A stretch of DNA of 64,000 bases from contig NZ_JADKRV010000001.1 of the NCBI RefSeq assembly GCF_015351025.1, positions 124,001-188,000 of the forward strand, written 5' to 3'. The notes under the pieces are model-generated. The model did not search any database. It saw only the letters and a program-made list of their open reading frames with translations, and was not told the DNA's origin. Every line of letters begins with the position of its first letter. The first letter of the stretch is position 1. This document shows, piece after piece, positions 1 to 8,462 of this stretch. The stretch comes from Curtobacterium sp. VKM Ac-1376 (GTDB lineage: Bacteria > Actinomycetota > Actinomycetes > Actinomycetales > Microbacteriaceae). Both the position numbers and the translations under genes were made by a program.

Positions 1-981
1 GGTGACCTCGGCACCGCAGACGGGTGCGCGGTCGACGTAGACCGTCACGCCGGCTCCGGGCTCGCCGGTCCCGCGCACGGTCGTGCCGCGTGTTCCGAGC
101 CGCTGCCCGTCGTCGGGTGACGTGATGCGCGGGGCGGCCGGAGCGGTCCGGTCGACGGCGATCGTCGTCGGGGCGGAGGCGGCGCTGCGCAGGTCCGAGC
201 GGTAGCCGCGCGCGGTGCTGGCGGTCTGGGATGCCGTGACCGTGACGCGTCCGTCGGCGACCGACGCGAGCCGCGCCACCCACCGGCCGTCGGGACCCAC
301 CCGAGCGGTCTGCTGTGTCGGCGAGCCGGAGACCGCGAGCGTGACGGTCGACCCGGGGAACCCGGTGCCGGACACCGTGCCGCCGGTCGGACCGCCACCG
401 CTCACGGTCGGCGGGACGATGACGTCCGACGCCGGCGCGCTTGCGGGCGGCAGGCTCGCGGCCACCACGTCCCGCACCGTGAAGACCTGCTGTGGGCCGG
501 ACCGGACGGTGCCCAGGCAGGCCCACGACCCGTTCGGGCGGACCTCGGTCGTGCATCCGGACGAGCCCGTCGACGGCGGGCCGACGACCCGGACGGTGTT
601 GCCGGGGGTGCCGGTGCCGTGGAAGCGAGCGGTGCTGGTCGTCACGTCACCCGGGTCGGCAATGGCGGGACCCACGGGCGGCCGGAGCGCCGGGGCGGGC
701 GAGGGGGAGCCCGGCCGGCCGGTGCTCGGCGGGGCCAGTTCGCTCGGCGCCGGGGTGGCGGTGGGGGCGGTCCGGGTGCTCGCCGCGATGCCGGTGCCGG
801 TTTCGGTGCTCGTGCGCGTGCTCGGTGCCGCGAGTGCCGGGACGCCGGCTGCGGTGAGCAACACGGCGGCGAGGACCGCCACGGCCGCGGAGACGGCGAC
901 GGAGCGGACACGACGACGGGGGCCGTCACCCCCGACTGCCCGGTCGTCCACGTGTTCCCCGCGTGCGCTCACCGGCTCCAT
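1..981 (-). CDS. secreted Ig-like repeat protein, C-terminus cut by window edge
   Basis: 327 codons are visible; the reading frame is still open at base 1. The N-terminus has a basic stretch (RRRVRS) followed by a hydrophobic signal segment (AVSAAVAVLAAVLLTAAG) and an A-L-A-A cleavage-like site near residue 48. A Pro/Ser/Thr-rich linker follows, then at least three short beta-sandwich-like units of the bacterial Ig-like type, each with a G-T-G-x-P-G turn (GTGTPGNTVRV, GTGFPGSTVTL, GTGEPGAGVTV). This pattern is typical of exported or wall-associated adhesin-like proteins. No catalytic motif is seen in the visible part. The ATG at 979-981 is the first in-frame ATG before the signal sequence, but no strong ribosome site precedes it. 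The exact function is unknown. Confidence 0.7.
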   Translation of the reverse strand, partial: MEPVSARGEHVDDRAVGGDGPRRRVRSVAVSAAVAVLAAVLLTAAGVPALAAPSTRTSTETGTGIAASTRTAPTATPAPSELAPPSTGRPGSPSPAPALRPPVGPAIADPGDVTTSTARFHGTGTPGNTVRVVGPPSTGSSGCTTEVRPNGSWACLGTVRSGPQQVFTVRDVVAASLPPASAPASDVIVPPTVSGGGPTGGTVSGTGFPGSTVTLAVSGSPTQQTARVGPDGRWVARLASVADGRVTVTASQTASTARGYRSDLRSAASAPTTIAVDRTAPAAPRITSPDDGQRLGTRGTTVRGTGEPGAGVTVYVDRAPVCGAEVT

Positions 982-1189
982 CCCACGGGATCGCCGGCGT
1001 GTGGTCAATACACCTCGCGGATGATGTGCGTACCGGGCCGCAGTCCGAACGCCCGGTGTGCGTGACTCGGGAATCGCCCGTGAACCCGGCCGCCGGAACG
1101 GAGCACGGTCAGCGCATCGATAGACTTTCCGATGGCCGTTCAGGCCATCGCAGCACCGCGGATCCCGACGCGCAAAGGAGTACGCCCGC

Positions 1190-1771
1190 ATGGACACCGG
1201 ACTCGTCACGACGCTCATCGTCGTCGGAGTGGTGGTGGTCGTCCTGGTGATCATCGGGATCTACCTCTGGGTGACGTACAACTCGCTCGTCACGCTCAAG
1301 GTCCGGGTGGACGAAGCCTGGAGCGACATCTCGGTGCAGCTGAAGCGCCGCGCCGACCTCATCCCCACCATCGTCGACACCGTCAAGGGGTACGCCACCC
1401 ACGAGAAGGCCGTGTTCGACGACGTCACGAAGGCCAGGTCGGAAACCCTGACCGCGGGCGACGCCAGCTCGGCCTCCGCCGCCGAAGGGCACATGCAGAA
1501 GGCGCTCAAGAGCGTGTTCGCGGTCGCCGAGGGCTACCCGCAGCTGCAGTCGAGCCAGAGCTTCCTGCAGCTGCAGACCGACCTCGTCGACACCGAGGAC
1601 AAGATCCAGGCGGCCCGACGCTTCTACAACGGCGGCGTACGCGAACTGAACACGAAGATCCGGGTGTTCCCCAACTCCGCGTTCGCGAAGAACCGCGGGT
1701 TCGCCGAGGCCTCGTTCTTCGAGACCGCCGAGCCCGCTGCGATCGCTGAGCCGCCGCGCGTGCAGTTCTGA
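1190..1771 (+). CDS. lemA: LemA family protein
   Basis: A 193-residue protein with a single N-terminal membrane helix (residues about 7-28, rich in V and I) and a long helical LemA domain. Signature stretches are DEAWSDISVQLKRRADLIP near residue 40-58 and the C-terminal ARRFYNGGVRELN and NSAFAKNRGF. LemA proteins are membrane-anchored helical proteins of poorly known role, often linked to envelope stress. The start is well supported: AAAGGAG lies 11 bases before the ATG. It stands alone between a divergent secreted protein gene and a convergent YcaQ-like gene. Confidence 0.93.
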   Translation: MDTGLVTTLIVVGVVVVVLVIIGIYLWVTYNSLVTLKVRVDEAWSDISVQLKRRADLIPTIVDTVKGYATHEKAVFDDVTKARSETLTAGDASSASAAEGHMQKALKSVFAVAEGYPQLQSSQSFLQLQTDLVDTEDKIQAARRFYNGGVRELNTKIRVFPNSAFAKNRGFAEASFFETAEPAAIAEPPRVQF

Positions 1772-1888
1772 TCCAGCGTCCCAGCTGACGTGCAGGGACG
1801 ACGGCTCGGCTGTTCTCCATGCACCGGCCGCTGCCCGACGGCACCGCGCGCCTGCGGGTGACCGCCGACCGGTTCTGACCACCGGCCG

Positions 1889-3169
1889 TCAGTCGGTGTC
1901 GGTCGCTCCGAGAGTCGCCGTCTGCTCCGGTCCGGCTGCGTCCGCGTCGTCAGCGGACTCGTGCGGCACCAGTGGGAGGCCGAGCGCCCCGGCGAGGGCC
2001 GCCGACGCCGTGCCGCGGTCGGTGACCTCGATCGCACCCAGGCCCTGCCACGCCGCAGTACGTCGCAGGGTCTCGGCCAGCCGCTCGGCGTCGAGGTGCT
2101 CGCCGGGCTCCTGCCACGCGGTCCGGACCCGCAGCACCCCGCGCTGCCGGTCGCTCTTCAGGTCGACGCGGCCGACGAGCCGGTCGTCCTGCAGCACCGG
2201 GAGCACGTAGTACCCGAACACCCGTTTCGGCGCCGGCGTGTAGATCTCGATCCGGTAGTGGAAGCCGTACATGCGCTCCGCACGGCGGCGGAACCACACG
2301 ACGGGGTCGAACGGGCTGAGCACGGCGTCGGCGGTGACCTGCCGTGGCACCCGGGCCTCGGCGTGCAACCATGCCCGCTCGCCCCACCCCTCGACCCGCA
2401 CCGGCAGGAGATCGCCGGCGGCGGTCAGTTCGGCGATCGCCACCGCGGTGTCGTCGGAGCGCAGCCGGTAGTAGTCGGCGATGTCAGCACGCGTGCCGAC
2501 TCCGAGCGCGCGGCTCGCGTGGCGCACCAGCTCGAGCACGGCGTCGGCGCGGGGCGGGGCGGTATCGAGGAACCCCGCGGGCAGCACCTGCTCGGGCAGG
2601 GCGTACACCCGCTCGAACCCCGAGCGACCAGCGCTCACGGCCTCGCCCCAGCGGAACATCTGCTCGAGCCCCAGCTTGACGTCGCTCCACCCCCACCACG
2701 GGCCGCGCCGGACGTTCGACTCGTGCTCGACGGCACTCGCGGGCATCGGACCCTCGGCACGCAGCAGGGCGTGCAGCTCGCGACGGACGGCGACGGTCCG
2801 GGTGACCCCGTCGACCCGGGTCGGGCCGGCGTCTCGCTCCCGCAGGGCGTCCATCCGCCAGCGGAACAGGCGCAGGTCGTCCCGCGGGATGAGCGCTGCC
2901 TCGTGCGCCCAGTACTCGGTGTACGGGCCGGAGCGTCCGAGCGTCAGACGGTCCAGCGTGGTCCGGTCGTAGGCGCCGAGCCGGGCGAACAGTGGCAGGT
3001 AGTGGCTGCGTTCGAACACGTTCACGGAGTCGATCTGCAGCAACCCGAGCCGGCCGAACGCCGCGTTCAACGCCCGCGTCGGGACAGCCCCGGTCGCAGG
3101 CCGCCCGAACCCCTGCGCGGCGAGCGCGACCCGGCGTGACTCGGCAGCGGAGAGCGTCGTCCTGACCAT
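1889..3169 (-). CDS. winged-helix DNA glycosylase, YcaQ/AlkX family
   Basis: 426 residues of the HTH_42 (YcaQ) family. The region LGLLQIDSVNVFERSHYLPL near residue 40-60 matches the family's catalytic Q-x-D loop (QLQID in E. coli YcaQ/AlkX); here the first glutamine is replaced by leucine (LLQID). EYWAHEAALIP near residue 85-95 is a second family hallmark. E. coli YcaQ unhooks DNA interstrand crosslinks and excises alkylated bases; a similar repair role is inferred. The C-terminal 20 or so residues are Asp/Ala-rich and probably disordered. It is transcribed away from the AI-2E permease gene. Confidence 0.85.
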   Translation of the reverse strand: MVRTTLSAAESRRVALAAQGFGRPATGAVPTRALNAAFGRLGLLQIDSVNVFERSHYLPLFARLGAYDRTTLDRLTLGRSGPYTEYWAHEAALIPRDDLRLFRWRMDALRERDAGPTRVDGVTRTVAVRRELHALLRAEGPMPASAVEHESNVRRGPWWGWSDVKLGLEQMFRWGEAVSAGRSGFERVYALPEQVLPAGFLDTAPPRADAVLELVRHASRALGVGTRADIADYYRLRSDDTAVAIAELTAAGDLLPVRVEGWGERAWLHAEARVPRQVTADAVLSPFDPVVWFRRRAERMYGFHYRIEIYTPAPKRVFGYYVLPVLQDDRLVGRVDLKSDRQRGVLRVRTAWQEPGEHLDAERLAETLRRTAAWQGLGAIEVTDRGTASAALAGALGLPLVPHESADDADAAGPEQTATLGATDTD

Positions 3170-3261
3170 GCCGCGACGCTACCGGGACCCGCCGACATGA
3201 GGGTGCACGAACGTATGCCGCATCTGGCACCTGACGCGGGACACGTCGGTACACTCGGCCC

Positions 3262-4506
3262 ATGGCCTGGGGCAAGAAGACACATCCGGAACCCGTCGTC
3301 GACGACTCGGTGCCCGCGGGGATGCGGATCGCGGGCGCGTGGTCGTGGCGGATCCTCGTGGTGGTCGGCGTCGTCGCGGTGGTCATCTACCTGGTCACGC
3401 TGTTCAGCGAGATCCTCATCCCGTTCCTGATCGGCATCGTGGTCGCCGCGTTGCTGGTCCCGCTGTCGAACTGGATGCAGCGCCACCACGTGCCGAAGTG
3501 GGTCGCGGTCATCGTGAGCCTGGTCGGCGGGCTCGCTGCGGTCGGTGCCCTCGTCTGGCTCGTCGTCGACCAGATCGCCGCTGCCTACCCGTCGCTGCGT
3601 GACCGCACGCTGTCGCAGTACGACAACATCCGCGACTTCGTCCTGAGCTCCGGTCTCGGAATCAGCCAGAAGGACCTGAACTCCTACCTCGACCAGGCGA
3701 CCGACTGGCTGCAGAACAACTCCGGCTCGATCCTGTCGGGGGTCGCCAGCGCGGGGTCGTCGCTCACCCACATCCTCACCGGCCTGTTCGTCGTGATCTT
3801 CACGGTGATCTTCCTGCTCATCGACGGCAAGAACGTCTGGCGCTGGGTCGTACGACTGTTCCCGACGAACGCGCGCAGTGCCATCGACGGGGCTGGTGTC
3901 GCCGGTTGGACGACCCTGACGAGCTTCATCCGGGTGCAGATCTTCGTGGCGTTCGTCGACGCGGTCGGCATCGGCATCGGCGCGGCGATCCTGCAGCTGC
4001 CCCTGGTGGTCCCCATCGCCGTGTTCGTGTTCCTCGGCTCGTTCATCCCCGTCGTCGGTGCGATCGTCACCGGATTCCTCGCGGTCTTCGTCGCGCTCGT
4101 GTTCAACGGCTGGGTCGCCGCCGTGTGGATGCTCCTCGTGATCCTCATCGTCCAGCAGGTCGAGGGACACATCCTGCAGCCGCTCGTGATGGGGAGCGCG
4201 GTGAAGGTGCACCCGCTCGCGGTCGTCCTCGGCGTCACCGCGGCTTCCGGGCTGGCAGGCATCGCCGGGGCGTTCTTCGCCGTGCCGCTCATCGCGACGG
4301 TCAACTCGATGGTCACGACGATCTCCAGCGGCCGGTGGAAGACGATGGACTCGGACCACGTGCGCGAGGCCAAGCAGGACGCGCACGAGGCCAACGTCGC
4401 CTCGAAGCGTCGGCGCAAGGTCATGAAGCTCCGTCGTCGTCAGGGGGACGTGCCGCCGCCCGGGGCCGACCAGCAGGCCACCGCCGTCAAGGGGACGGCA
4501 GGCTGA
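3262..4506 (+). CDS. AI-2E family transporter (PF01594-type permease)
   Basis: 414 residues with about eight hydrophobic segments in the AI-2E/TqsA family layout: an N-terminal pair of helices (about 30-75), a soluble middle part (about 110-165) and a C-terminal helix block containing the family's GSFIPVVGAIVTG and VEGHILQPLVMG stretches. The C-terminus is a Lys/Arg-rich cytoplasmic tail (SKRRRKVMKLRRRQ). The family exports or takes up small solutes; despite the name, AI-2 transport is not assumed. The ATG at 3262 begins a hydrophilic leader. It precedes threonine ammonia-lyase by 62 bases and could be cotranscribed. Confidence 0.88.
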   Translation: MAWGKKTHPEPVVDDSVPAGMRIAGAWSWRILVVVGVVAVVIYLVTLFSEILIPFLIGIVVAALLVPLSNWMQRHHVPKWVAVIVSLVGGLAAVGALVWLVVDQIAAAYPSLRDRTLSQYDNIRDFVLSSGLGISQKDLNSYLDQATDWLQNNSGSILSGVASAGSSLTHILTGLFVVIFTVIFLLIDGKNVWRWVVRLFPTNARSAIDGAGVAGWTTLTSFIRVQIFVAFVDAVGIGIGAAILQLPLVVPIAVFVFLGSFIPVVGAIVTGFLAVFVALVFNGWVAAVWMLLVILIVQQVEGHILQPLVMGSAVKVHPLAVVLGVTAASGLAGIAGAFFAVPLIATVNSMVTTISSGRWKTMDSDHVREAKQDAHEANVASKRRRKVMKLRRRQGDVPPPGADQQATAVKGTAG

Positions 4507-4568
4507 GCCCGGACGATCCCGCGCGTCACGGGTTCGCCGCAGCGGCCCCGAACGACGATGATGGGGGA

Positions 4569-5828
4569 GTGACCGACACCAGCGCCTCCCCGCACACGCT
4601 CACCGCGATCCCGACCCTGGCGGACATCGAGGCGGCGCGCGAGACGATCAAGGGCGTCGCACGGGTCACCCCGATGGAGACCTCGCAGTTCCTCGCCGAG
4701 CTCCTCGGGTCCCCGGTGCACCTGAAGTGCGAGAACCTGCAGCGCACCGGCGCCTACAAGGTGCGGGGCGCCTACAACCGGCTCTCCACCCTGTCCGAGG
4801 AGCAGCGCGCCAAGGGCGTCGTCGCCGCGAGCGCCGGCAACCACGCGCAGGGGGTCGCGCTCGCGGCCCGCGAGCTCGGCATCCCCGCGACGATCTTCAC
4901 CCCGGTCGGGGTCGCGCTGCCGAAGCTCCAGGCCACCCGGCACTACGGCGCCGACGTCGTGTTGCGTGGGCACTCAGTGGAAGAGGCGCTGAGTGCTGCG
5001 AAGGACTTCGCCGCCCACACCGGCGCCGTGTTCATCCCGCCGTTCGACCACCCGGCCGTCATCGCCGGGCAGGGCACCCTCGGCCTCGAGATCATCGACC
5101 AGGTCCCGGAGGTCGACACCGTCGTGGTGCCGATCGGCGGCGGTGGTGTCATCGCCGGCATCGCCCTCGCCGTGAAGGGCATGGCCGAACGCCTCGGTCG
5201 CCCGATCCGCGTCATCGGGGTGCAGGCGGAGAACGCCGCCGCCTACCCGTCGTCGATCCGTGCCGGCGAGCCTGTGACCATCACCACGAAGCCGACGATC
5301 TCGGACGGGATCGCCGTCGCTCGCCCCGGTGACCTGAACTTCCCGATCATCCGCGACCTGGTCGACGACATCGTCACCGTCTCGGATGACGACACCGCCC
5401 GTGCCCTGCTCGTCCTGCTCGAGCGAGCCAAGCTCGTGGTCGAGGCCGCCGGCGCCGTCGGCGTGGCGGCGATCATGTCCGGGGCCGTCCGCGACACGGG
5501 GCGCACCGTGGTGCTGCTGAGCGGTGGCAACATCGATCCGCTCATGATGGAGCGCGTGATCACCCGAGGCCTCGTCGCCGCGTCCCGCTACATCGGTATC
5601 CGCATCATGCTGCCGGACCGTCCCGGCCAGCTCTCCCGCGTCGCGCAGGTCATCTCGGACGCCGGTGCGAACGTCGTCGAGGTGCTCCACACCCGGCACG
5701 GCCAGGGTCTGGTCATCAACGAGGTCGCACTGGACCTGTCGATCGAGGCGCGCGGGCCGGAGCACGCGCAGGAGGTCATCCAGCGGCTGCACGAGGTCGG
5801 CTTCCGCCCGGAACTCCTCGAGCACTAG
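4569..5828 (+). CDS. ilvA: threonine ammonia-lyase with C-terminal ACT-like domain
   Basis: 419 residues. The PLP enzyme fold is clear: TGAYKVRGAYNR carries the Schiff-base lysine (about K64), SAGNHAQGVA binds the substrate carboxylate, and GGGGVIAGIA is the phosphate-binding glycine loop. A single ACT-like domain occupies about residues 335-419 (RPGQLSRVAQVISDAGANV), as in the shorter TdcB/IlvA forms with regulatory tails. It deaminates threonine to 2-oxobutanoate, feeding isoleucine synthesis. The GTG at 4569 follows GGGGGA; the two upstream ATGs are out of frame. Two hairpins follow the stop codon. Confidence 0.93.
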   Translation: MTDTSASPHTLTAIPTLADIEAARETIKGVARVTPMETSQFLAELLGSPVHLKCENLQRTGAYKVRGAYNRLSTLSEEQRAKGVVAASAGNHAQGVALAARELGIPATIFTPVGVALPKLQATRHYGADVVLRGHSVEEALSAAKDFAAHTGAVFIPPFDHPAVIAGQGTLGLEIIDQVPEVDTVVVPIGGGGVIAGIALAVKGMAERLGRPIRVIGVQAENAAAYPSSIRAGEPVTITTKPTISDGIAVARPGDLNFPIIRDLVDDIVTVSDDDTARALLVLLERAKLVVEAAGAVGVAAIMSGAVRDTGRTVVLLSGGNIDPLMMERVITRGLVAASRYIGIRIMLPDRPGQLSRVAQVISDAGANVVEVLHTRHGQGLVINEVALDLSIEARGPEHAQEVIQRLHEVGFRPELLEH

Positions 5829-5837
5829 TCCTCGACC

Positions 5838-5863
5838 ATCCACGCGTCGTTCGACGCGTGGAT
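5838..5863. terminator. hairpin between ilvA and greA
   Basis: A near-perfect inverted repeat, ATCCACGCGTCG-tt-CGACGCGTGGAT, starts 10 bases after the ilvA stop. With no T-tract it would be an actinobacterial-type intrinsic or structure-only terminator. It lies between convergent ilvA and greA. Confidence 0.6.
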
Positions 5864-5903
5864 CGTCGGAAACGCGGTGCGTGCCCTGGGCGCGACCAGC
5901 GGA

Positions 5904-5947
5904 CAGACGGGAGGCCCGTGGCGGTGTCGCCACGGGCCTCCCGTCTG
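5904..5947. terminator. palindromic repeat/terminator, best copy of dispersed family
   Basis: A perfect stem (CAGACGGGAGGCCCGTGGC, loop, and its reverse complement) sits just beyond the greA stop codon. The same core recurs downstream of many genes in this window (8298, 11286, 13028, 28373, 42591, 58408). It is likely a bidirectional terminator for convergent ilvA and greA. Confidence 0.75.
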
Positions 5948-5960
5948 CAGCGCTGCGGGC

Positions 5961-6449
5961 CTACGGCTCGTACCGCTCGATCTTGACGACCTCGACGGCG
6001 ATCTCCTTGCCGTTCGGCGCGGTGTACGTGGCCTTGTCGCCAGCCTTGAGGCCGACGATCGCGGCGCCCACGGGGCTGACCGGGCTGTAGACCGTCAGGT
6101 CGGAACCCTCGGCCACGATCTCGCGGCTGCCGACGAGGAACGTCGACTCGTCACCGGCGATCACCGCCGTGACGACGGTGCCGGGCTCGACGGTCCCGTC
6201 GAAGGCGGCTTCGCTGACGGTGGCGTGCTTGAGGAGCTCGGTGAGCACACGGATGCGCGCCTCGATCTTGCCCTGCTCGTCCTTGGCGGCGTGGTAGCCG
6301 CCGTTCTCCTTGAGGTCGCCCTCTTCGCGCGCGGCCTCGATGCGGCGTGCGATCTCGGCACGGCCCTCGCCGCTCAGCTCGTCGAGCTCGGCCTTGAGGC
6401 GGTCGTGCGCTTCCTGGGTCAGCCAGGCGACCTGCGTGTCGTTGCTCAT
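5961..6449 (-). CDS. greA: transcription elongation factor GreA
   Basis: 162 residues, normal length. The N-terminal coiled coil (about 10-85) contains the GreA signature LKENGGYHAAKDEQGKIEARI with acidic tip residues (EEGDLKEN), which enters the RNA polymerase secondary channel and stimulates transcript cleavage. The C-terminal FKBP-like domain contains SPVGAAIVGLKAGD. The start at 6449 is chosen over a longer open frame because AAGGGAC lies 5-6 bases upstream. It forms part of a conserved actinobacterial neighbourhood with the DUF4307 and mca genes. Confidence 0.96.
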   Translation of the reverse strand: MSNDTQVAWLTQEAHDRLKAELDELSGEGRAEIARRIEAAREEGDLKENGGYHAAKDEQGKIEARIRVLTELLKHATVSEAAFDGTVEPGTVVTAVIAGDESTFLVGSREIVAEGSDLTVYSPVSPVGAAIVGLKAGDKATYTAPNGKEIAVEVVKIERYEP

Positions 6450-6520
6450 GTTCTGTCCCTTCGACCAAGAAAAAACGAGACCGGCCGAGTGGTCGGTCTC
6501 GAAAGGCGAATCACAGCAGT

Positions 6521-7027
6521 CTAAGGAATCCAGCAGTCGTGGATCAAGCCGGTCACGCCGCGAGTCGTCGTGGTGACCCTGGTGGTGATGCTGCGGGTGC
6601 GCTGTTCCGAGGCTGGCAGGGTGATCTCCTTCCAGCCGACGATCGAGTAGCTCTTGTCGAGGACCTGCACGGCACACTTCGCCTCGACGCCCGGGTCGAC
6701 GGAGACCTGCGAGTGGACGACGGTGCTGTGCTCCGACAGGACCTCGTACCCGACGTCGTCCTGGTCGAGCCCCCGGTCGGACTGGTCGAGCCCGGCCCAG
6801 ATCACCCAGGCGCCGAAGACCACGGCGACCGCGACGGCGGCGAGGATGGCGATGAGGCGACTGCGGTGCGCGCGGGCCGGGGTGCGGCCGTAGCGCTCGT
6901 CGAGGGTCGCGGTGCGCGCGGTCGCGGTGTGCTGCTGTTCGGACAGTTCGGGGCTCCCGGAGTGATTATCCTGATCCCAGGGTAGTTCACGCGATGCTGT
7001 GCGCTGCCCGCGTCCGACGCCGCTCAC
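6521..7027 (-). CDS. DUF4307 membrane protein next to greA and mca
   Basis: The protein has one membrane helix (LIAILAAVAVAVVFGAWVIWAG) followed by an extracytoplasmic domain with C-A-V-Q-V and a terminal I-H-D-C-W-I-P, matching DUF4307 proteins such as Rv1081c. The start is uncertain. The GTG at 7027 gives 168 residues, but family members are nearer 130-140. A CTG at 6946 (141 residues) is preceded by GGGAG at 7-base spacing and by a -10-like GATAAT, so it may be the real, non-canonical start. Function is unknown; position between greA and mca is conserved in actinobacteria. Confidence 0.78.
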   Translation of the reverse strand: MSGVGRGQRTASRELPWDQDNHSGSPELSEQQHTATARTATLDERYGRTPARAHRSRLIAILAAVAVAVVFGAWVIWAGLDQSDRGLDQDDVGYEVLSEHSTVVHSQVSVDPGVEAKCAVQVLDKSYSIVGWKEITLPASEQRTRSITTRVTTTTRGVTGLIHDCWIP

Positions 7028-7046
7028 CTGCAGTGAGGAACCCCAC

Positions 7047-7937
7047 GTGCCGTACCGCCTGCTGGCAGTCCACGCCCACCCCGACGACGAGTCGAGCAAG
7101 GGCGCCGCGACCGCCGCGAAGTACGTTGCCGAGGGGCACCAGGTGCTCGTCGTGTCCTGCACCGGGGGTGAGGCCGGCGACGTCCTGAACGACCAGCTCG
7201 GCGAACCCGCGACGAGCCGTGCGAACCGCGACATGGCCGGGTACCGCCGCACCGAGATGGCCGCGGCGCAGGCCGCGCTCGGCATCGACCACGTCTGGCT
7301 GGGCTACCACGACTCCGGGCTGCCCGACGCCGAGAAGGGCGAGACCGTCCGGCCCGGCACGTTCTCCACGGTGCCGCTCGAGTACAGCACAGAGGCGCTC
7401 GTCCGCGTGATCCGCCGGTTCCGCCCGCACGTGCTCGTCACCTACGACGAGAACGGCGGCTACCCGCACCCCGACCACATCCGCACGCACGAGGTGTCGA
7501 TGGCCGCATGGTCCGCGGCCGCCGACCCGTCCGCGTACCCGTCCGCGGGGGCGCCGTGGTCGATCGCGAAGCTCTACTACGAACGGACGATGAACCCCCG
7601 CCGGTTCCGCACGATCTTCGAGGCGCTGCAGGACCGCGACCCGGACAGCCCCGCGATCGAGCAGCTGCGTGAATGGGTCGAGCGGTTCGCCGACCGGCCG
7701 GACCTCGCCACGAGCCACGTCGACGTGCACGAGTACTTCGACCACCGCGATGCCGCGCTCCGCGCCCACGCCAGCCAGGTCGCGCCGGACAGCGCGTTCT
7801 TCTACTGGCCGAACGACCTCCTCGCGACGGTGTGGCCGACCGAGGACTACCAGCTCGTGGAGGCCCGCGTGCCGACCGAGCTCCCGGAGACCGACCTGTT
7901 CGCCGGGATCCCAGCCGACAAGGAACCGACCTCGTGA
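7047..7937 (+). CDS. mca: mycothiol S-conjugate amidase
   Basis: 296 residues of the PIG-L/LmbE deacetylase superfamily. The metal motif HAHPDDES is at residues 9-16 and a second metal-site segment, GGYPHPDHIRTHE, lies around residue 135-147. Mca cleaves mycothiol S-conjugates of electrophiles, releasing a mercapturate for export and GlcN-Ins for recycling. Length and the long C-terminal part fit Mca better than the related MshB deacetylase. GTG 7047 is preceded by GAGGAA. The stop overlaps the start of the next gene (GTGA). Confidence 0.92.
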   Translation: MPYRLLAVHAHPDDESSKGAATAAKYVAEGHQVLVVSCTGGEAGDVLNDQLGEPATSRANRDMAGYRRTEMAAAQAALGIDHVWLGYHDSGLPDAEKGETVRPGTFSTVPLEYSTEALVRVIRRFRPHVLVTYDENGGYPHPDHIRTHEVSMAAWSAAADPSAYPSAGAPWSIAKLYYERTMNPRRFRTIFEALQDRDPDSPAIEQLREWVERFADRPDLATSHVDVHEYFDHRDAALRAHASQVAPDSAFFYWPNDLLATVWPTEDYQLVEARVPTELPETDLFAGIPADKEPTS

Positions 7938-8284
7938 GCACCATCGCGGCGGCACTCGCCGCCACCCCCAGTCCCAGCCCCTCGGTCGTCCCGGACGTCG
8001 ACGTCACCCCGGGCGTCGTCGGGTTCATCGCGATCGCGCTCGTCGCCATCGTGACGATCCTGCTCGTCGTGGACATGACCCGACGCATCCGCCGGACCCG
8101 CTACCGCGCCGAGGTGCGTGAGCGGCTCGAGGCCGAGGTGAACGGCACCGCCGGCGACGGCGCTGCTCGTGACGGCGCTGCTCGTGACGGCGCTGCTCGT
8201 GACGGTGCTGCCACGGACGAGCCGGACCGGCGCGCGGCCGAGGACGGCCGGGCCGACGTCGGCGACGACACCGAGCGCGGCTGA
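7934..8284 (+). CDS. small membrane protein coupled to mca
   Basis: 116 residues starting at a GTG that overlaps the mca stop. It has a Ser/Pro-rich N-terminus, one strong membrane helix (VVGFIAIALVAIVTILLVVDM), a basic inner juxtamembrane stretch (RRIRRTRYRAEVRERLE) and an acidic low-complexity tail with a repeated A-A-R-D-G unit. M. tuberculosis mca (Rv1082) is likewise followed by a small protein gene (Rv1083). Translational coupling suggests cotranslation with mca, but no function can be assigned. Confidence 0.8.
   Translation: MSTIAAALAATPSPSPSVVPDVDVTPGVVGFIAIALVAIVTILLVVDMTRRIRRTRYRAEVRERLEAEVNGTAGDGAARDGAARDGAARDGAATDEPDRRAAEDGRADVGDDTERG
8155..8214 (+). repeat. 15-bp tandem repeat inside the mca-coupled gene
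   Basis: The unit GACGGCGCTGCTCGT is present three times in tandem, followed by a decayed fourth copy (GACGGTGCTGCCACG). It encodes the A-A-R-D-G repeats of the small membrane protein and is a likely length-variable site. Confidence 0.85.
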
Positions 8285-8297
8285 CGCGACCCGATCC

Positions 8298-8340
8298 GGA
8301 CGGGAGGCCCGTGGCGCGACCCCCACGGGCCTCCAGTCCG
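8298..8340. terminator. palindromic repeat/terminator
   Basis: GGACGGGAGGCCCGTGGCG, loop, then CCACGGGCCTCCAGTCC. A copy of the dispersed family, placed 14 bases after the mca-coupled gene and before the convergent hemolysin III gene. Confidence 0.7.
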
Positions 8341-8462
8341 TCAGCACACCGGGCGGAACCGGGCGTATCGAGCGGAACCGGGCGTACCGGGTCGGAACTT
8401 CCTGCTCGGTACGCCCGGAAGCACCTGGCATCGCGCGCGTTCTGGGAAGGAACGTGCGACCG

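Noticed and set aside
215-1024. 269-codon plus-strand frame
   Set aside because: Opposes the secreted Ig-like protein, which has a signal peptide and repeat structure; the plus frame has none.
3067-4386. 439-codon minus-strand frame rich in His, Asp and Glu
   Set aside because: Antisense of the AI-2E permease; hydrophobic codons read backwards give acidic and His-rich strings.
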